Shown here piece after piece: positions 1 through 39,808 of a stretch of 64,000 nt of DNA. The stretch's first letter is position 1, and each line of letters opens with the position of its first letter. The position numbers and the translations under genes were made by a program. Source of the stretch: Hippopus hippopus (taxonomy: Eukaryota > Mollusca > Bivalvia > Cardiida > Cardiidae). The stretch spans positions 27,200,172 to 27,264,171 of the forward strand of contig OX328103.1 in assembly GCA_946811185.2 (NCBI GenBank). The letters are read 5' to 3'. The notes below the pieces were generated by a model. It searched no databases. It had not been told where the DNA came from and was given only the letters and a program-made list of their open reading frames with translations.

Positions 1-27
1 ATCACGGTCCATGATCACCAACCATTT

Positions 28-192
28 TGAAGAAAATTCTTAGTCATATTTTCAAGAAGTTTCTAAATTTGAAAGTTACAAAAACTTCTGATTTGCTAAA
101 TCAAATGATTTAGCCTCAGAAGTTCTGTTACTTTCTAAATCTAGAATTAGACTTAAAATATTCTTTAGAATGCTTTATGAATACAACCACTG
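28..192. repeat. Foldback repeat, family D
   Basis: Palindromic non-autonomous element built on two facing copies of a TTAGCCAATCAGAA-like core with flanking ACTTTCTAAAT arms. Related copies lie at 1838, 13650, 32165, 42215, 43085 and 46640. It sits in the NSUN2 intron or terminal region just left of exon 17. No coding capacity is seen. Confidence 0.6.
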
Positions 193-237
193 ATCTGTCT
201 GGAAAAGGTAAAGGATCAAGTAATCAGTTATTCATAC

Positions 238-30385
<30,148 letters not shown>

Positions 30386-31015
30386 TCTTTTATGATTTCT
30401 GTCTAAAAAGGATATCCTCTAAGATTTTTGCCTTCTGTCAGTCTTTTCTGACCGGAAAGAGCATGTGTTTTCGTTCGGTATGGCAAAAAACCAGGACCGA
30501 ATAAGTGGATTGCCTAGATTGATTATCTCCCCTGAAACAGCTCGTAATCTTGAAACAACTTCTCCTTTTCCAAAGTTTTAGACTATTCATTCTTTCATTT
30601 CAGTGGGGGAAAAAAAAAACAATGTACCTATTTAGAATTTGCATTGGCAGAAAAATTAAATTTGGAACGGGACAGAGTTTGTAGTTTTGGAAACGGCTTA
30701 GACTTCATTTTGCGTGAAAAAACAAGAGGACTATTTGAACTTGCGGTAAGAAAAGGAGGAAAGAAATAATAAAAGGAAGGGACCGAAATAACAGTTGACC
30801 ACAAGCACTGCTGAGCCTTGTCTCTTAAGTATGTCGGGCCACCAACATTCAAATGGTACAAATTCGAACGAATGCTATTTCACAGAACACACGAAGGAAC
30901 CTACGTTACTTATAAGATTAACATATCATTGCCAAAGATGTAGCGGGACCGTGAAAACGAGTTGTTGAATATACGCTTGGCGTCTGAACAAAGGCGTATC
31001 TATAAGGAACCTGAT
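30386..31015. other. Putative NSUN2 upstream region
   Basis: Upstream of the NSUN2 start on the minus strand. No TATA box near the start and no repeat family member were recognised. Confidence 0.35.
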
Positions 31016-31022
31016 GTATCAA

Positions 31023-31266
31023 TTAACCCTTTACCCAACTTTTTATCAAACGACAGTTGGAATATGTACAATTTGAAAGTTTATGCAGCTCTAAGACAAT
31101 TTAACTACACGTCGATTAAATGACGGGATTTGTCTCAGAAAGGGTAAATAACATCGTGGAAAAAGGAGAAAATGTTGATTGTCAGCATTTCATAGTTTCT
31201 CACAACCTTTTCAGAAGGCTCTTTCCACAGGGTCGTTGTAACACTAGACTGTGTAGTAAATGGTTA
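31023..31266 (+). repeat. Family A MITE
   Basis: TTAACCCTTTACCCAACTTT to GTGTAGTAAATGGTTAA, hairpin diverged. Confidence 0.65.
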
Positions 31267-31395
31267 AAGTCCTTCTGTCATAATATTCTGTATGTACAGT
31301 CAGATTATTTCGCCCAGTTTCTAAATACTCTTTTATTGGTCGTTTTCAATTTTGGCATGTAAATCTGAAATTATAGAATACTTTTGACAAAGGTG

Positions 31396-31606
31396 TTAAC
31401 CACTAGGCTACTAAGCGCGACCCACTGACCTTTTGCGGACAGTGTAGATCAAGATCAGACTGCACAGAACGTGCAGTCTGATCCTTGATCTACACTGTCC
31501 GATAAAGACATATGGTCCCCTCGAAAATACTTTTGAAATAGCAAAATTTGGGTCTTTTCTATCTGCTCAAAAATTCATTTCACTTATTCAGCAGGATAAG
31601 GGTTAA
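31396..31606 (+). repeat. Family C MITE, complete
   Basis: 211 bp with TTAA at both ends (TTAACCACTAGGCTACTAAG and GGATAAGGGTTAA). The inner palindrome is GGACAGTGTAGATCAAGATC with its complement; AACGT between GCAC motifs marks the centre. Confidence 0.82.
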
Positions 31607-31609
31607 GTC

Positions 31610-31803
31610 TGTATCAGACTACCAAATTTTAAACGGTCAGAATTGAAAGCATACGACAAATTAGATGTGTCTAAGATTATGGGATTTGGCTGCAAAACAA
31701 CAGAACAGGAGAACTGATTACCAGCCTTTTCTCCTATTCCCATTATGTTTCCAAAAGTTTTCTTCCTCGGGGTCGTGAAACACATAATCATTTGGTAAGG
31801 GTT
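31610..31803 (+). repeat. Degenerate family A MITE
   Basis: ACTACCAAATTTTAAACGG to TCATTTGGTAAGGGTT; the first hairpin arm is lost. Confidence 0.5.
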
Positions 31804-31879
31804 TGAAAATAAAACAAATGACAAATACACAAACTATCAAGACATTCGGCTGATTGACTGACTGTTTTTCCATTTATTT

Positions 31880-32115
31880 ATCGTCACCACCGGTTGCCCA
31901 TATGGGCGACGCCGCCCTAGGGCGGTTAGTTATGTTACGGGGGTTAGTGCAAGATACAGGACGAAACGCATTTTAAGTTTCACATGATTCTTTGAGGTAC
32001 TCGGTGTATAGCACCGTCGCACCGAACCTCGGTTTAACGTAATTTTAGATGTCAGCCTAGAGGCTCGAACCCACACCCTTAAATGGTCCGAAACTTCACG
32101 TTTACGAGCCCTACA
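31880..32115 (-). mobile_element. SINE-like element with pol III boxes
   Basis: The reverse strand reads GGGTTCGAGCCTC (B-box-like) about 40 bp after TAGTGTAGGGCTCGTAAACG (A-box-like). The rest does not match SINE-1 or SINE-2. Confidence 0.5.
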
Positions 32116-32164
32116 CTATTCTACTTCGGCTATTCGGTTTTGTCTTTTTGGTTATTCGGCTGAT

Positions 32165-32340
32165 ATTCACAAACCATTTTCTTTAAAGCCTCCTTAGGCT
32201 AAATCTCAAGAATTTTCAAAATCTATAAGTACCGCTACTATAGAACGGTTAAGCCAATCAAAAATTGGACTACTGTACTTTCTGAATTGAGAATAAGACT
32301 TAAGAATGCAATTTAGAAAATGATTGATGAATAGAGTCAC
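32165..32340. repeat. Foldback repeat, family D
   Basis: Contains GGTTAAGCCAATCAAAAATTG and the ACTTTCTGAATTGAGAATAA arm. Confidence 0.5.
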
Positions 32341-32482
32341 CAGGAAATCTAAGCTCGATCCCTACCGCTTGGGGGTTTCAGTAAGGTACTATGCAGGGCC
32401 GCAGCCAAGCACGGCTAAAACCAAAGAAACCACGTCGTTTCACGCAGGACCACATTTGAAAGGGATTTAAATACATGTATAT

Positions 32483-32742
32483 GACTCATTTTCTGTGAAA
32501 AGGGGGCTTAATGCATCTGCGAAAAGTATCGACCCAGGTCAGCCTGCGCAGTCTGCGCAGGCTGACCTGGGCCGAACTTTTCGCTACTGGTCAATTTTCT
32601 GTATGTCAAAGGATCAGTCTAGCTCATGATTAAATCGGTTGTAAAAATGAGTGGCTATTACAGATCCATAAGTATGTGATTGCTTGCTTGGTATCATGGA
32701 TCACGGAGATACATTAAGCCCCCTTTTCTCAGAGCGTGGCTC
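32483..32742 (+). repeat. Complete family B MITE
   Basis: GACTCATTTTCTGTG to GAGCGTGGCTC with ATAT flanking on both sides. The central palindrome GGTCAGCCTGCGCAG and its complement is perfect. Confidence 0.87.
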
Positions 32743-32825
32743 ATATATTTGTTTGATTGAAATGAAATCAAAGGAGTCTATATCTTCCTGTAAAAGGCAG
32801 TTTACTTCATTTTCACAGAATTTTT

Positions 32826-33055
32826 CATTCTTTAACTGTTTACCAAACGACAAAATTTAAGACATGCCAAAATTCAAAGCATCTGCAGGCGACAAATTAA
32901 ATGTGGCTCGAGTGGTTCTGATGGTATGTCATAGAAAGGTTGTAAAACGTTTGGGAAAAAGAGAAAATGCTGATTAACACCATTTTATCCTTTTTCCAAA
33001 ATATTTCCAAAACTCCCTTTCTTAGAGTAGTTAAAACTCGGGATTTTCTGGTATA
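32826..33055 (+). repeat. Family A MITE interrupted at its right end
   Basis: TTAACTGTTTACCAAACGAC to GGGATTTTCTGGTATA; SINE-1 (33056-33379) sits in the terminal sequence, which resumes as TTTTCTGGTATAGGATTA. Confidence 0.72.
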
Positions 33056-33379
33056 TTGATTGATTGATTGTATGGTGTTTAACGCTGCTTTCAACATTAT
33101 TTCAGTTATATCGCGGCGGCCAGTGCACCTATCTATGCGTTCCTGGAGTCTCTTTTACCAGTACTTCGCACAATTTTTTTTCCCAAGCCACTGGCTGCTT
33201 TCCCACATAATCATCGTCGAAACAATGGTCAGCGGTGGGAGAAGAATGAATCCTGTCGCAGTGACTATCATCAATCCTCGGAAAGAAATTGGCCGAGCCA
33301 GGTGTCGTAGCCAGGGATCGAACCCAGGACCCGTGTTCTCAAGTCATGCACGCTACAAACTGAGCTACCGGGGCTCGGC
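33056..33379 (-). mobile_element. SINE-1, full length, reverse
   Basis: The plus strand begins TTGATTGATTGATTGTATGG (tail complement) and ends with the head complement ACTGAGCTACCGGGGCTCGG. A perfect 12-bp duplication, TTTTCTGGTATA, flanks it at 33044-33055 and 33380-33391. It inserted into a family A MITE. Confidence 0.9.
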
Positions 33380-33514
33380 TTTTCTGGTATAGGATTACTT
33401 TTGATTAAAGTAGTCCTTTTGCACAAATGATTTAAAACGCGCTAATTCATTGGTCATAAGTTCCGCAAGATATTATTTTGGAACCAATATTAACTGGTTT
33501 TCCATAACTGACCC

Positions 33515-33717
33515 TTAACCTGCTAAATAAGTGAAATGAAACCTTAAAGCCGAAGTAAAAACCAAGATTTTGTTATTTCAGGGCTATTTTCGAGGAAAGA
33601 TATCTCCTTAACGGACATTTTAGATCCAAGATCAGACTGCACGTTCTGTGCAGTCTGATCTTGATCTACATTGTCCGCAAAAGGTCCTTGAGTCGAGCTT
33701 AGTAGGCTAAGGGTTAA
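33515..33717 (-). repeat. Family C MITE, complete
   Basis: TTAACCTGCTAAATAAGTG to GTAGGCTAAGGGTTAA, 203 bp, with core AGATCAGACTGCACG and complement. Confidence 0.82.
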
Positions 33718-33850
33718 TCATTCACGAGAACTCGACACTGTTAGCCAAATATCCAAAGATACGTAGAGGTCACCGACGATGAACAGAACAGAACAGCAAT
33801 TTTATTGAACTTCAATGCATAAAAGCTCGATTCTCAGATAGTTACTTACT

Positions 33851-34160
33851 ATTGATTGATTGAATGTTTGGTGTTTAAAGCCGTTTTCAACATTATATAA
33901 GCTGTATCGCGGCGGCTAGTGTACCTATCCAATTTTTCATGGAATTGCATTTGCCAGGACTTTGCACAATATTCTTCCAGGCCACTGGCTGCTTTTCCAC
34001 ATGACCATCGTCGAAACAATGATCGGTGGTGAGAGAGGAATGAATCCTATCTCAATGATTGTCATCAATCTTCGAAAAGAAACTCGCTGAGCTTGGGATT
34101 CGAACCAGCGACCCCCTGGTCTCAAGTATTGTACGCTAATGACTGCGCCACTGAGTTCAT
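33851..34160 (-). mobile_element. SINE-1, reverse
   Basis: TTGATTGATTGAATG tail complement at the left, head complement GACTGCGCCACTGAG at the right, B box readable on the minus strand as GGTTCGAATCCC. Confidence 0.82.
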
Positions 34161-34204
34161 CTTTATTAATTACAAAACATGCGATAGAAATGACATATTT
34201 AAAT

Positions 34205-34448
34205 GAAACATGCTCTGTGAAAAAGGGACTTAATGCATATGCAAAAAGTATTGACCCATATCGACACGAGTCGAAACTTGAAAGTTGTTGCTTTTAGTCA
34301 ATTTTCTGCATGTCAAAGGACCATTCTACAACATTATTCCTTCGGTTGTTTGACAAAATGGATTTTTTCATCCACATCTATATGATGACTTGCTCGATAT
34401 CATGCATCATGGAGATGCATTAAACCCTTCTTTACCAGAGTATGGCTT
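34205..34448 (+). repeat. Family B MITE
   Basis: Flanked by AAAT on both sides. Ends are degenerate (GAAACATGCTCTGTG, GAGTATGGCTT) and the centre is damaged. Confidence 0.75.
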
Positions 34449-34456
34449 AAATACGC

Positions 34457-34718
34457 GAGCCATGCTCTGTGAAAAGGGGGCTTAATACATCTCCGTGATC
34501 CATGGTACCAGGTAAGCCATCACATACCTATGGATCCATAGTACCCACCTTTTTTGACAACCCACTTATATTCTGGGGTAGATGGGTCCTTGGACATACA
34601 GAAAATTGACCAATAGCGAAAAGTTTCGGCCCACGTCAGCCTGCGCGGACTGCGCAGGCTGACCTGGGTCGATACTTTTCGCAGATGCATTAAGTCGCCT
34701 TTTCACAGAGCATGGCTC
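34457..34718 (-). repeat. Complete family B MITE
   Basis: Starts 8 bp after the previous copy in the opposite orientation; palindrome CACGTCAGCCTGCGCGGAC nearly perfect. Confidence 0.82.
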
Positions 34719-34856
34719 ACATGTATGTATACATATGCTGAGCTAAAAAGATGGTTAAGTGGACATAATTGATACGGAGATGAAGAAACTCGTAAGCAAG
34801 CAAACTGTACCCACCATATGACTTCAGCGATTAAAAAGAGTTGCACGAATCACTAT

Positions 34857-35054
34857 GAGTCGTGCTCTGCCAAAAGGGGCTTAATGCATCTCCGTGCCAC
34901 ATGATACCAAGCGAGCCAACAACCTTCTGAATCAAGTGGTAAAGTGGTCCTTTGGCATGCAGAAAATTGACCATTAGCTGACAGGACTGCGCAGGCTGAC
35001 TTGGTCGATACTTTTTGCAAATGTATTAAGCCCCATTTTCACAGAGAATGGCTT
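34857..35054 (-). repeat. Family B MITE with internal deletion
   Basis: GAGTCGTGCTCTGCC to GAGAATGGCTT. One palindrome arm and flanking bases are absent. Confidence 0.72.
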
Positions 35055-35055
35055 A

Positions 35056-35640
35056 TATATATAAGCTGTATATTTGTTTGCGATGTGATATTAAAGGTGG
35101 GTATTTAGATTTTTCACATCTCACCAAATTAAAAAATATATATATCACTGAAATTTATATGAAAAAACAATACAAATCATCAATAACTAAGAATCATAAA
35201 ATTACAAAAAAAAAAAAAAAAATTTGGATGGTGTTCCCTTAAAAGGCTACGTAGCCTGTTAAGGTATTTTTAGATTTCGCGCCAAAAATAAAAAAAGCAT
35301 TGTGGGAATGTCAAGTGACTGACACGTGACTAATGACGCTTAAATTCCATAACATAACAAACATGTTATTATTTTCCATAATGTCTTCTTCGGACGCTAT
35401 GTTTGAAGCTTCGTCTGTGTATTTCCGGTATGCAAATGAGCGAGTTGCTCATGTAAAAATAGACCGTCCTTCCCGTCGGTGTCGACCTGGGCCGTAGTAA
35501 ATCCCTAATTTCTCTTGTTGTCGGATGGTTTTCGACTATGGGGTTTTAATGAATGAAAATTAAAAGGCTTTGGGAGTATAAGGATGATTTTTTTTTGTAT
35601 TTTTGTAAAATTTTCGCCCCAAAATCTGAAGGGCCACCTT
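35056..35640. other. AT-rich spacer, no gene recognised
   Basis: Includes a poly-A run at 35205-35222. The ORF 35048-35242 is low complexity and not credible. Confidence 0.4.
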
Positions 35641-35641
35641 T

Positions 35642-36027
35642 AAAAGGCCTAATAGCGACCAAAAGTATAATATGCGAGTGTTAAAATGCATTCGAATTTA
35701 AACCATACCTTTTAACAGTATGGAAAGTATTGCGAAGATGACAATCTGTAATTGAACAGTCCACCAAAGTGTTAGTCTCTGGCAGAAAATAAAGAAAAAA
35801 AAGTTGAAATTTAAAACCAGGTTAAATGTAAATGAAAGATAGAGCCACCTGGTAACTTTTAACCTAGTTTTAAGATTCATTATTCTGTCACCGACTAACA
35901 CTTGGACCGATCGTACAAAATCAGATTGTTATCTTCACCATCATTTCTATACTTTTAAAAGGTATGATTGAAATTTAAATGCATTCAAACACCCGCGTTG
36001 TTTACTTCTAGCCCTTATTGGGCCTTT
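35642..36027. repeat. Family E inverted-repeat element
   Basis: Long arms face each other: AAGGCCTAATAGCGACC against CTAGCCCTTATTGGGCCTT, and GAAGATGACAATCTG against CAGATTGTTATCTTC. The total is 386 bp, with a unique centre rich in A and T. Confidence 0.7.
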
Positions 36028-36113
36028 CATTTTCAAATTGTTTAAAATTTGGGAATGAAGAAGCGGGTACCTAATTATAATATTGATGACTTTGTTTACA
36101 TCATATTTAGCTC

Positions 36114-36343
36114 TTAACTCTTTACCAAACGACAAAATTTTAGACTTATCCAAATTGAAAGCACTTGCAGACGACAAAATAAATGTGACTCACAATTTGA
36201 AATTTGTTTTGGGAAGGATAGAAAACATTGTAGGAAAAGGAAAAAATGCTGGTAACCAGCATTTTCTCCTTTTTCCACAATGTTTTCAAGAGCTTTCTTT
36301 TTCATGGTCGTTAAAAGTCGGGATTGTGTGTTACAGATTTTAA
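36114..36343 (+). repeat. Family A MITE
   Basis: TTAACTCTTTACCAAACGAC to GTGTGTTACAGATTTTAA, hairpin intact with minor changes. The right TTAA is shared with the next family C copy. Confidence 0.8.
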
Positions 36344-36546
36344 ACTGTTAAATAAATGAAACGAAAATTTCTACTCAGTAGTAAAACCCCAGAAACAGCG
36401 GTTTCCAAGTTGATTTCACGGGAAGGAAAATACAATATCGGACAGTGTAGATCAAAGATTAGACTGCATGTTTTGTGCAGTCTGATCTTGATCTACACTG
36501 TCCGCAGAAGCGCACTGAGTTGCACTTAACAGCGGTAGGCTAAAGT
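36340..36546 (-). repeat. Family C MITE
   Basis: TTAAACTGTTAAATAAATG to GCGGTAGGCTAAAG with core GGACAGTGTAGATC and complement. It abuts a family A copy at the shared TTAA. Confidence 0.72.
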
Positions 36547-36585
36547 CACCTCCAAGGCCATTCTAGCACATAATTGAAATTTACC

Positions 36586-36812
36586 CATTACCTTTTATCT
36601 AACATTAAGATTTTAGATATGTCCTTATTGGAAGCATTTGTACACGACAATTTAAATTTGCTCAAAGTATGGGAATTGTCCCTGCAAAAGGAGAATAAAA
36701 CATTGCAGGAAAAGGAGAAAATGGTGGTTACAAGTTTCGCTCCTTTTTCCTACAGTGTTTATAAAAGCCAGCTTACGTTTCCCTAAAGAAACCGAATCAA
36801 TCGGTAAAGGAT
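36586..36812 (+). repeat. Degenerate family A MITE
   Basis: ATTACCTTTTATCTAACATT to ATCGGTAAAGGATCG, hairpin mismatched. Confidence 0.55.
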
Positions 36813-37039
36813 CGAGCCATGTGACACTATTGAGAACATAGGAAATTGTTAATTGAGACCAGATTTATACTTGTTGGCTTTGGAAGCGGAATGATTTTGA
36901 TAACAGATGGAATGGTTGTTACTACTTAAAGTTCGTATCGGCTTCCGACCAGACCGCCTTGTCACCAAAACAGGTGTTTGCTCAGCACGTCGCGTGAGTT
37001 AGATACCCTCGTAATGGCATTTTCTATATGGCATGCAAC

Positions 37040-37300
37040 ATACGAAAAGGGGCACTCGAACATTTGCGTAAAGTGTAATCTTGGATCATCTTGCGCACTC
37101 CGCGCTGACTTATCTGAAACGACACTTTTCGTTTGAATGGAATTTTCTGTTTTGCACAATTCAACTGTAGGATAAAATCTAATGTAGTCGTAAAATGCCG
37201 TCTCGGATTAGCCAGCGCGCACTGCGCAGGCTGATCCGAGTCGACAATTTACGCAAACGTCCGAATGTCCCTTTTTCGCGTTTTGCAAGCTAGTTATAAT
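37040..37300. repeat. GCGCAGGCTGATCCGAG palindromic MITE
   Basis: Contains CATTTGCGTAAAGTGTAATC and ACAATTTACGCAAACGTCCG as opposed ends and GCGCACTGCGCAGGC inside. It resembles family B in design but not in sequence. Confidence 0.55.
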
Positions 37301-37308
37301 TTATGTAC

Positions 37309-37543
37309 GAGTCATGCTCTGTGAAAATGGGGTTTAATTCAACTGCAAAAAGTATTGACCAATATCATGGGTAGAAATATTTTGCTATTTGTAGATTTTG
37401 TGCATGTCCAAAGACCATTTTACGTCATGATTAAGTCGATTGTTAAACAAAATGGATTTTATGGGTCCCTAGTTGTGTGACGTGTTGCGTTATGCAATGG
37501 ATTACAGAAGTGTATTAAATACCCTTTAGTTAGAGCTCGACTA
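37309..37543 (+). repeat. Family B MITE, degenerate
   Basis: GAGTCATGCTCTGTGAAAATG at the left; the central palindrome is deleted; right end GTTAGAGCTCGACT. Confidence 0.65.
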
Positions 37544-37589
37544 ATACTATTCATTTTGTACGTCCAAAATGCTACTGTAGGCCTACATA

Positions 37590-37790
37590 CTGTAGGACAA
37601 AGATCCAATTGCAAATATTGTAGATCCAACTGTAAAATGTACAGATGCAAGATCCGACTCTCCTTTATATAGATCAAAGATCTGACTATACAACGTGTAG
37701 ATCCAAGATCCGACTGTACGTAGGGTATGTCCCATATAAGACAGTCCAATATGAAGCCCAAACATCCGACTGTACCGTGTTAAGATCTAA
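37590..37790. repeat. Degenerate GTAGATCCAAGATCCGACTG minisatellite
   Basis: The motif recurs about six times at uneven spacing (AAAGATCCAATTGC, TAGATCCAACTGT, CAAGATCCGACTC, AAAGATCTGACTAT, TAGATCCAAGATCCGACTG, AACATCCGACTGT). It resembles one arm of family C. Confidence 0.5.
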
Positions 37791-38024
37791 GATATAACAT
37801 TTTTTTTTTTTGCATTCTGATTATTCTTAATAATAACATCGTGTTAAAAAGCAACTAAAGCGATAAGCGATACTGTTAAAATTATACCTCCAGATCGGAC
37901 CTAAAATCAAAATCTTTTGCGTACGGCTTAGATTCATATCAAACTGGAAAAATCTTGGAGTCTGATCTTTGATCTGGTAACCAGCATTATCTCCTTCACT
38001 TCGTTGCTTTCTACCAATTCAAAT

Positions 38025-38284
38025 GAAACACGCTCTGTGAAAAGGAGGCTTAATGCATCTGCGAAAAGTATCGACCCAGGTCAGCCTGCGCAGTCCACGC
38101 AGGCTGACCTGGGCCAAAACTTTTCGCTATTAGTAAATTTTCTGTATATCCAAGACCCAGGCTACCTCATGATTAAGTCCATTGTTAAAGAACGTGGCTA
38201 TTATGGGTCCATAAGTATGTGAACCCGTACTTGGTATCATGCATCGCGGAGATGCATTAAGCCCCTTTTGCCAGAGCACTGCTC
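38025..38284 (+). repeat. Complete family B MITE
   Basis: Flanked by AAAT on both sides. Palindrome GGTCAGCCTGCGCAG with complement is intact. Confidence 0.85.
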
Positions 38285-38299
38285 AAATATTTGTTCCGT

Positions 38300-38381
38300 C
38301 ATTTGAGCCATACTTTATTATTCGTCTTCAACTGCTTTTCAATTTGGATAAGTCTAAAATTTTGTCGCCTTGTACAGAGTT
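38300..38381 (-). repeat. Family A MITE, terminal third
   Basis: GAGCCATACTTTATTATTCG to TTTGTCGCCTTGTACAGAG. It lies next to a SINE-1 copy. Confidence 0.5.
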
Positions 38382-38399
38382 CTTGTGGTTCAAGTCTTT

Positions 38400-38700
38400 G
38401 AGTTAGTTTATCTCAAACGCTGTTTTCGACACTATTTCAGCTTCATCGCAGCGGCCAGTGCACCTATTCATTTTTTCGTGGAGTTTCTTATTATCGGTAT
38501 TTTACACGTTATTCTTTCCATGCCACCGGCTGCTTTCCAACATAACCATCGTGGAAAATGATCAGCGGTAGGAGAGGATGAATCTTGTGGCAATGACTAT
38601 CATCAGTCCTTTGAAAGATATTGGCCGAATATGCGATTTGAACTTTTGACCCTCTGGTCTAAAGCTCTGTGTGTTACCGACTGCACTACAGGGCTCGGCA
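38400..38700 (-). mobile_element. SINE-1, reverse, tail lost
   Basis: The body complement (GCGGCCAGTGCACCTATTC, CTTTCCATGCCACCGGCTGC) and head complement (CTGCACTACAGGGCTCGG) are present. Confidence 0.75.
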
Positions 38701-38714
38701 TGTCAAAAGTATTT

Positions 38715-38975
38715 GAGCCATGCTCCGGCAAAAGGGGGCTTAATGCATCCCCGTGATCCATGGTACTAAGCAAGCCATCACAAACTTACTGATTCATGAT
38801 ATCCACTTTGTTTTAACAACCAACTTAATCATGAGATATACTGGTCCTTGGAGATACAAAAAATGATCAATGGCGAACAGTTTCGGCCCTGGTTAGCCTG
38901 CGCGGACTGCACAGGTTGACCTGGGTCGACACTTTTCGCAGATGCATTGAGCCCCCTTTTCACAGAGCACGGCTC
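38715..38975 (-). repeat. Complete family B MITE
   Basis: Flanked by ATTT on both sides. Ends GAGCCATGCTCCGGC and GAGCACGGCTC. Confidence 0.87.
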
Positions 38976-39035
38976 ATTTACAATTACTTTATTGGTCTAT
39001 AATATCACGGAGTGGAGTAATCTTGCATGACACTT

Positions 39036-39155
39036 TTAATCCTTTCACTGCCAGTGTCGCATTGGGTAGCTTTTGCGGACGGCGTAGATCAAGATCAGAC
39101 TGCACAAAACGTGCATTCCGATCTTTGGTCTATATCGTCTGATATCTGATGTTAA
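39036..39155 (+). repeat. Family C MITE, partial
   Basis: TTAATCCTTTCACTGCCAG then core GCGTAGATCAAGATCAGACT and a mutated complement. Confidence 0.6.
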
Positions 39156-39329
39156 TCTGTAACACCACCACCACCAACATCAACAAAAACAACAAAAACA
39201 GTCAATTTAAACGAAATGATAATTCAAAGTCCTCCAGAAAAGCCGAGTCCATTTAGTTGGCAGCGAAAGTTAAGAATATTTTAGTCATATCAAGACGACT
39301 TATTTATCTGTTCCCTTGGTTTCAACAGT

Positions 39330-39460
39330 ACTGGTTTGGATTTTAGAAGTGCCTTGACCAAAGACACTCCCACGATATTCATGTAAGAATCGAACCTGGG
39401 ACTTGAAATACCACTTTTACACATTAATCACATCGCAGGCTCCCACCACGAAGGAGAACC
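39330..39460 (-). mobile_element. tRNA-like SINE fragment
   Basis: The minus strand reads CCCAGGTTCGATTC (B box) after GTGGTATTTCAAGTC; GTCAAGGCACTTC in the body is a SINE-like segment. Confidence 0.5.
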
Positions 39461-39669
39461 CACAATATTTAGAAATGAAACTCCTGTCCTTATTAATGCG
39501 GCAAAGAGTTGAATTATTTACTTACTGTAGCAATTTATGCACGTGTTCAAATATCCTCAAGTAGACATAATTATGCAGGTGCATCGAAATTCGCGTGCAA
39601 GTGTAGGAAAAGCGTCAATCACTTTGACAGAGATAGATGTTATCGCAATAGTTACAGGACTTTGAAATC

Positions 39670-39677
39670 TATAAATA
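39670..39677 (+). promoter_or_regulatory. TATA box of the chitin-binding gene
   Basis: TATAAATA lies 84 bp before the ATG at 39754, leaving room for transcription start near 39700 and a leader of about 55 bases. Confidence 0.7.
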
Positions 39678-39753
39678 GCAACCTCAGCGACTGGCTATCT
39701 GCAGTTTGTTGCTGACAGCTACCGACGATTCCAGATACCCGAACGCAACCAAG

Positions 39754-39808
39754 ATGTATAAGCTTCTGGTCCTCTTCCTGGCTGCATTGCTTATTGCGAA
39801 TGCTTATG
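39754..39808 (+). CDS. Chitin-binding protein exon 1 (signal peptide)
   Basis: 55 nt, ATG in context AAGATGT, donor G|GTAAGT, phase 1. It encodes a hydrophobic leader ending ANAYG, a good signal-peptidase site. The TATA box sits upstream. Confidence 0.82.
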
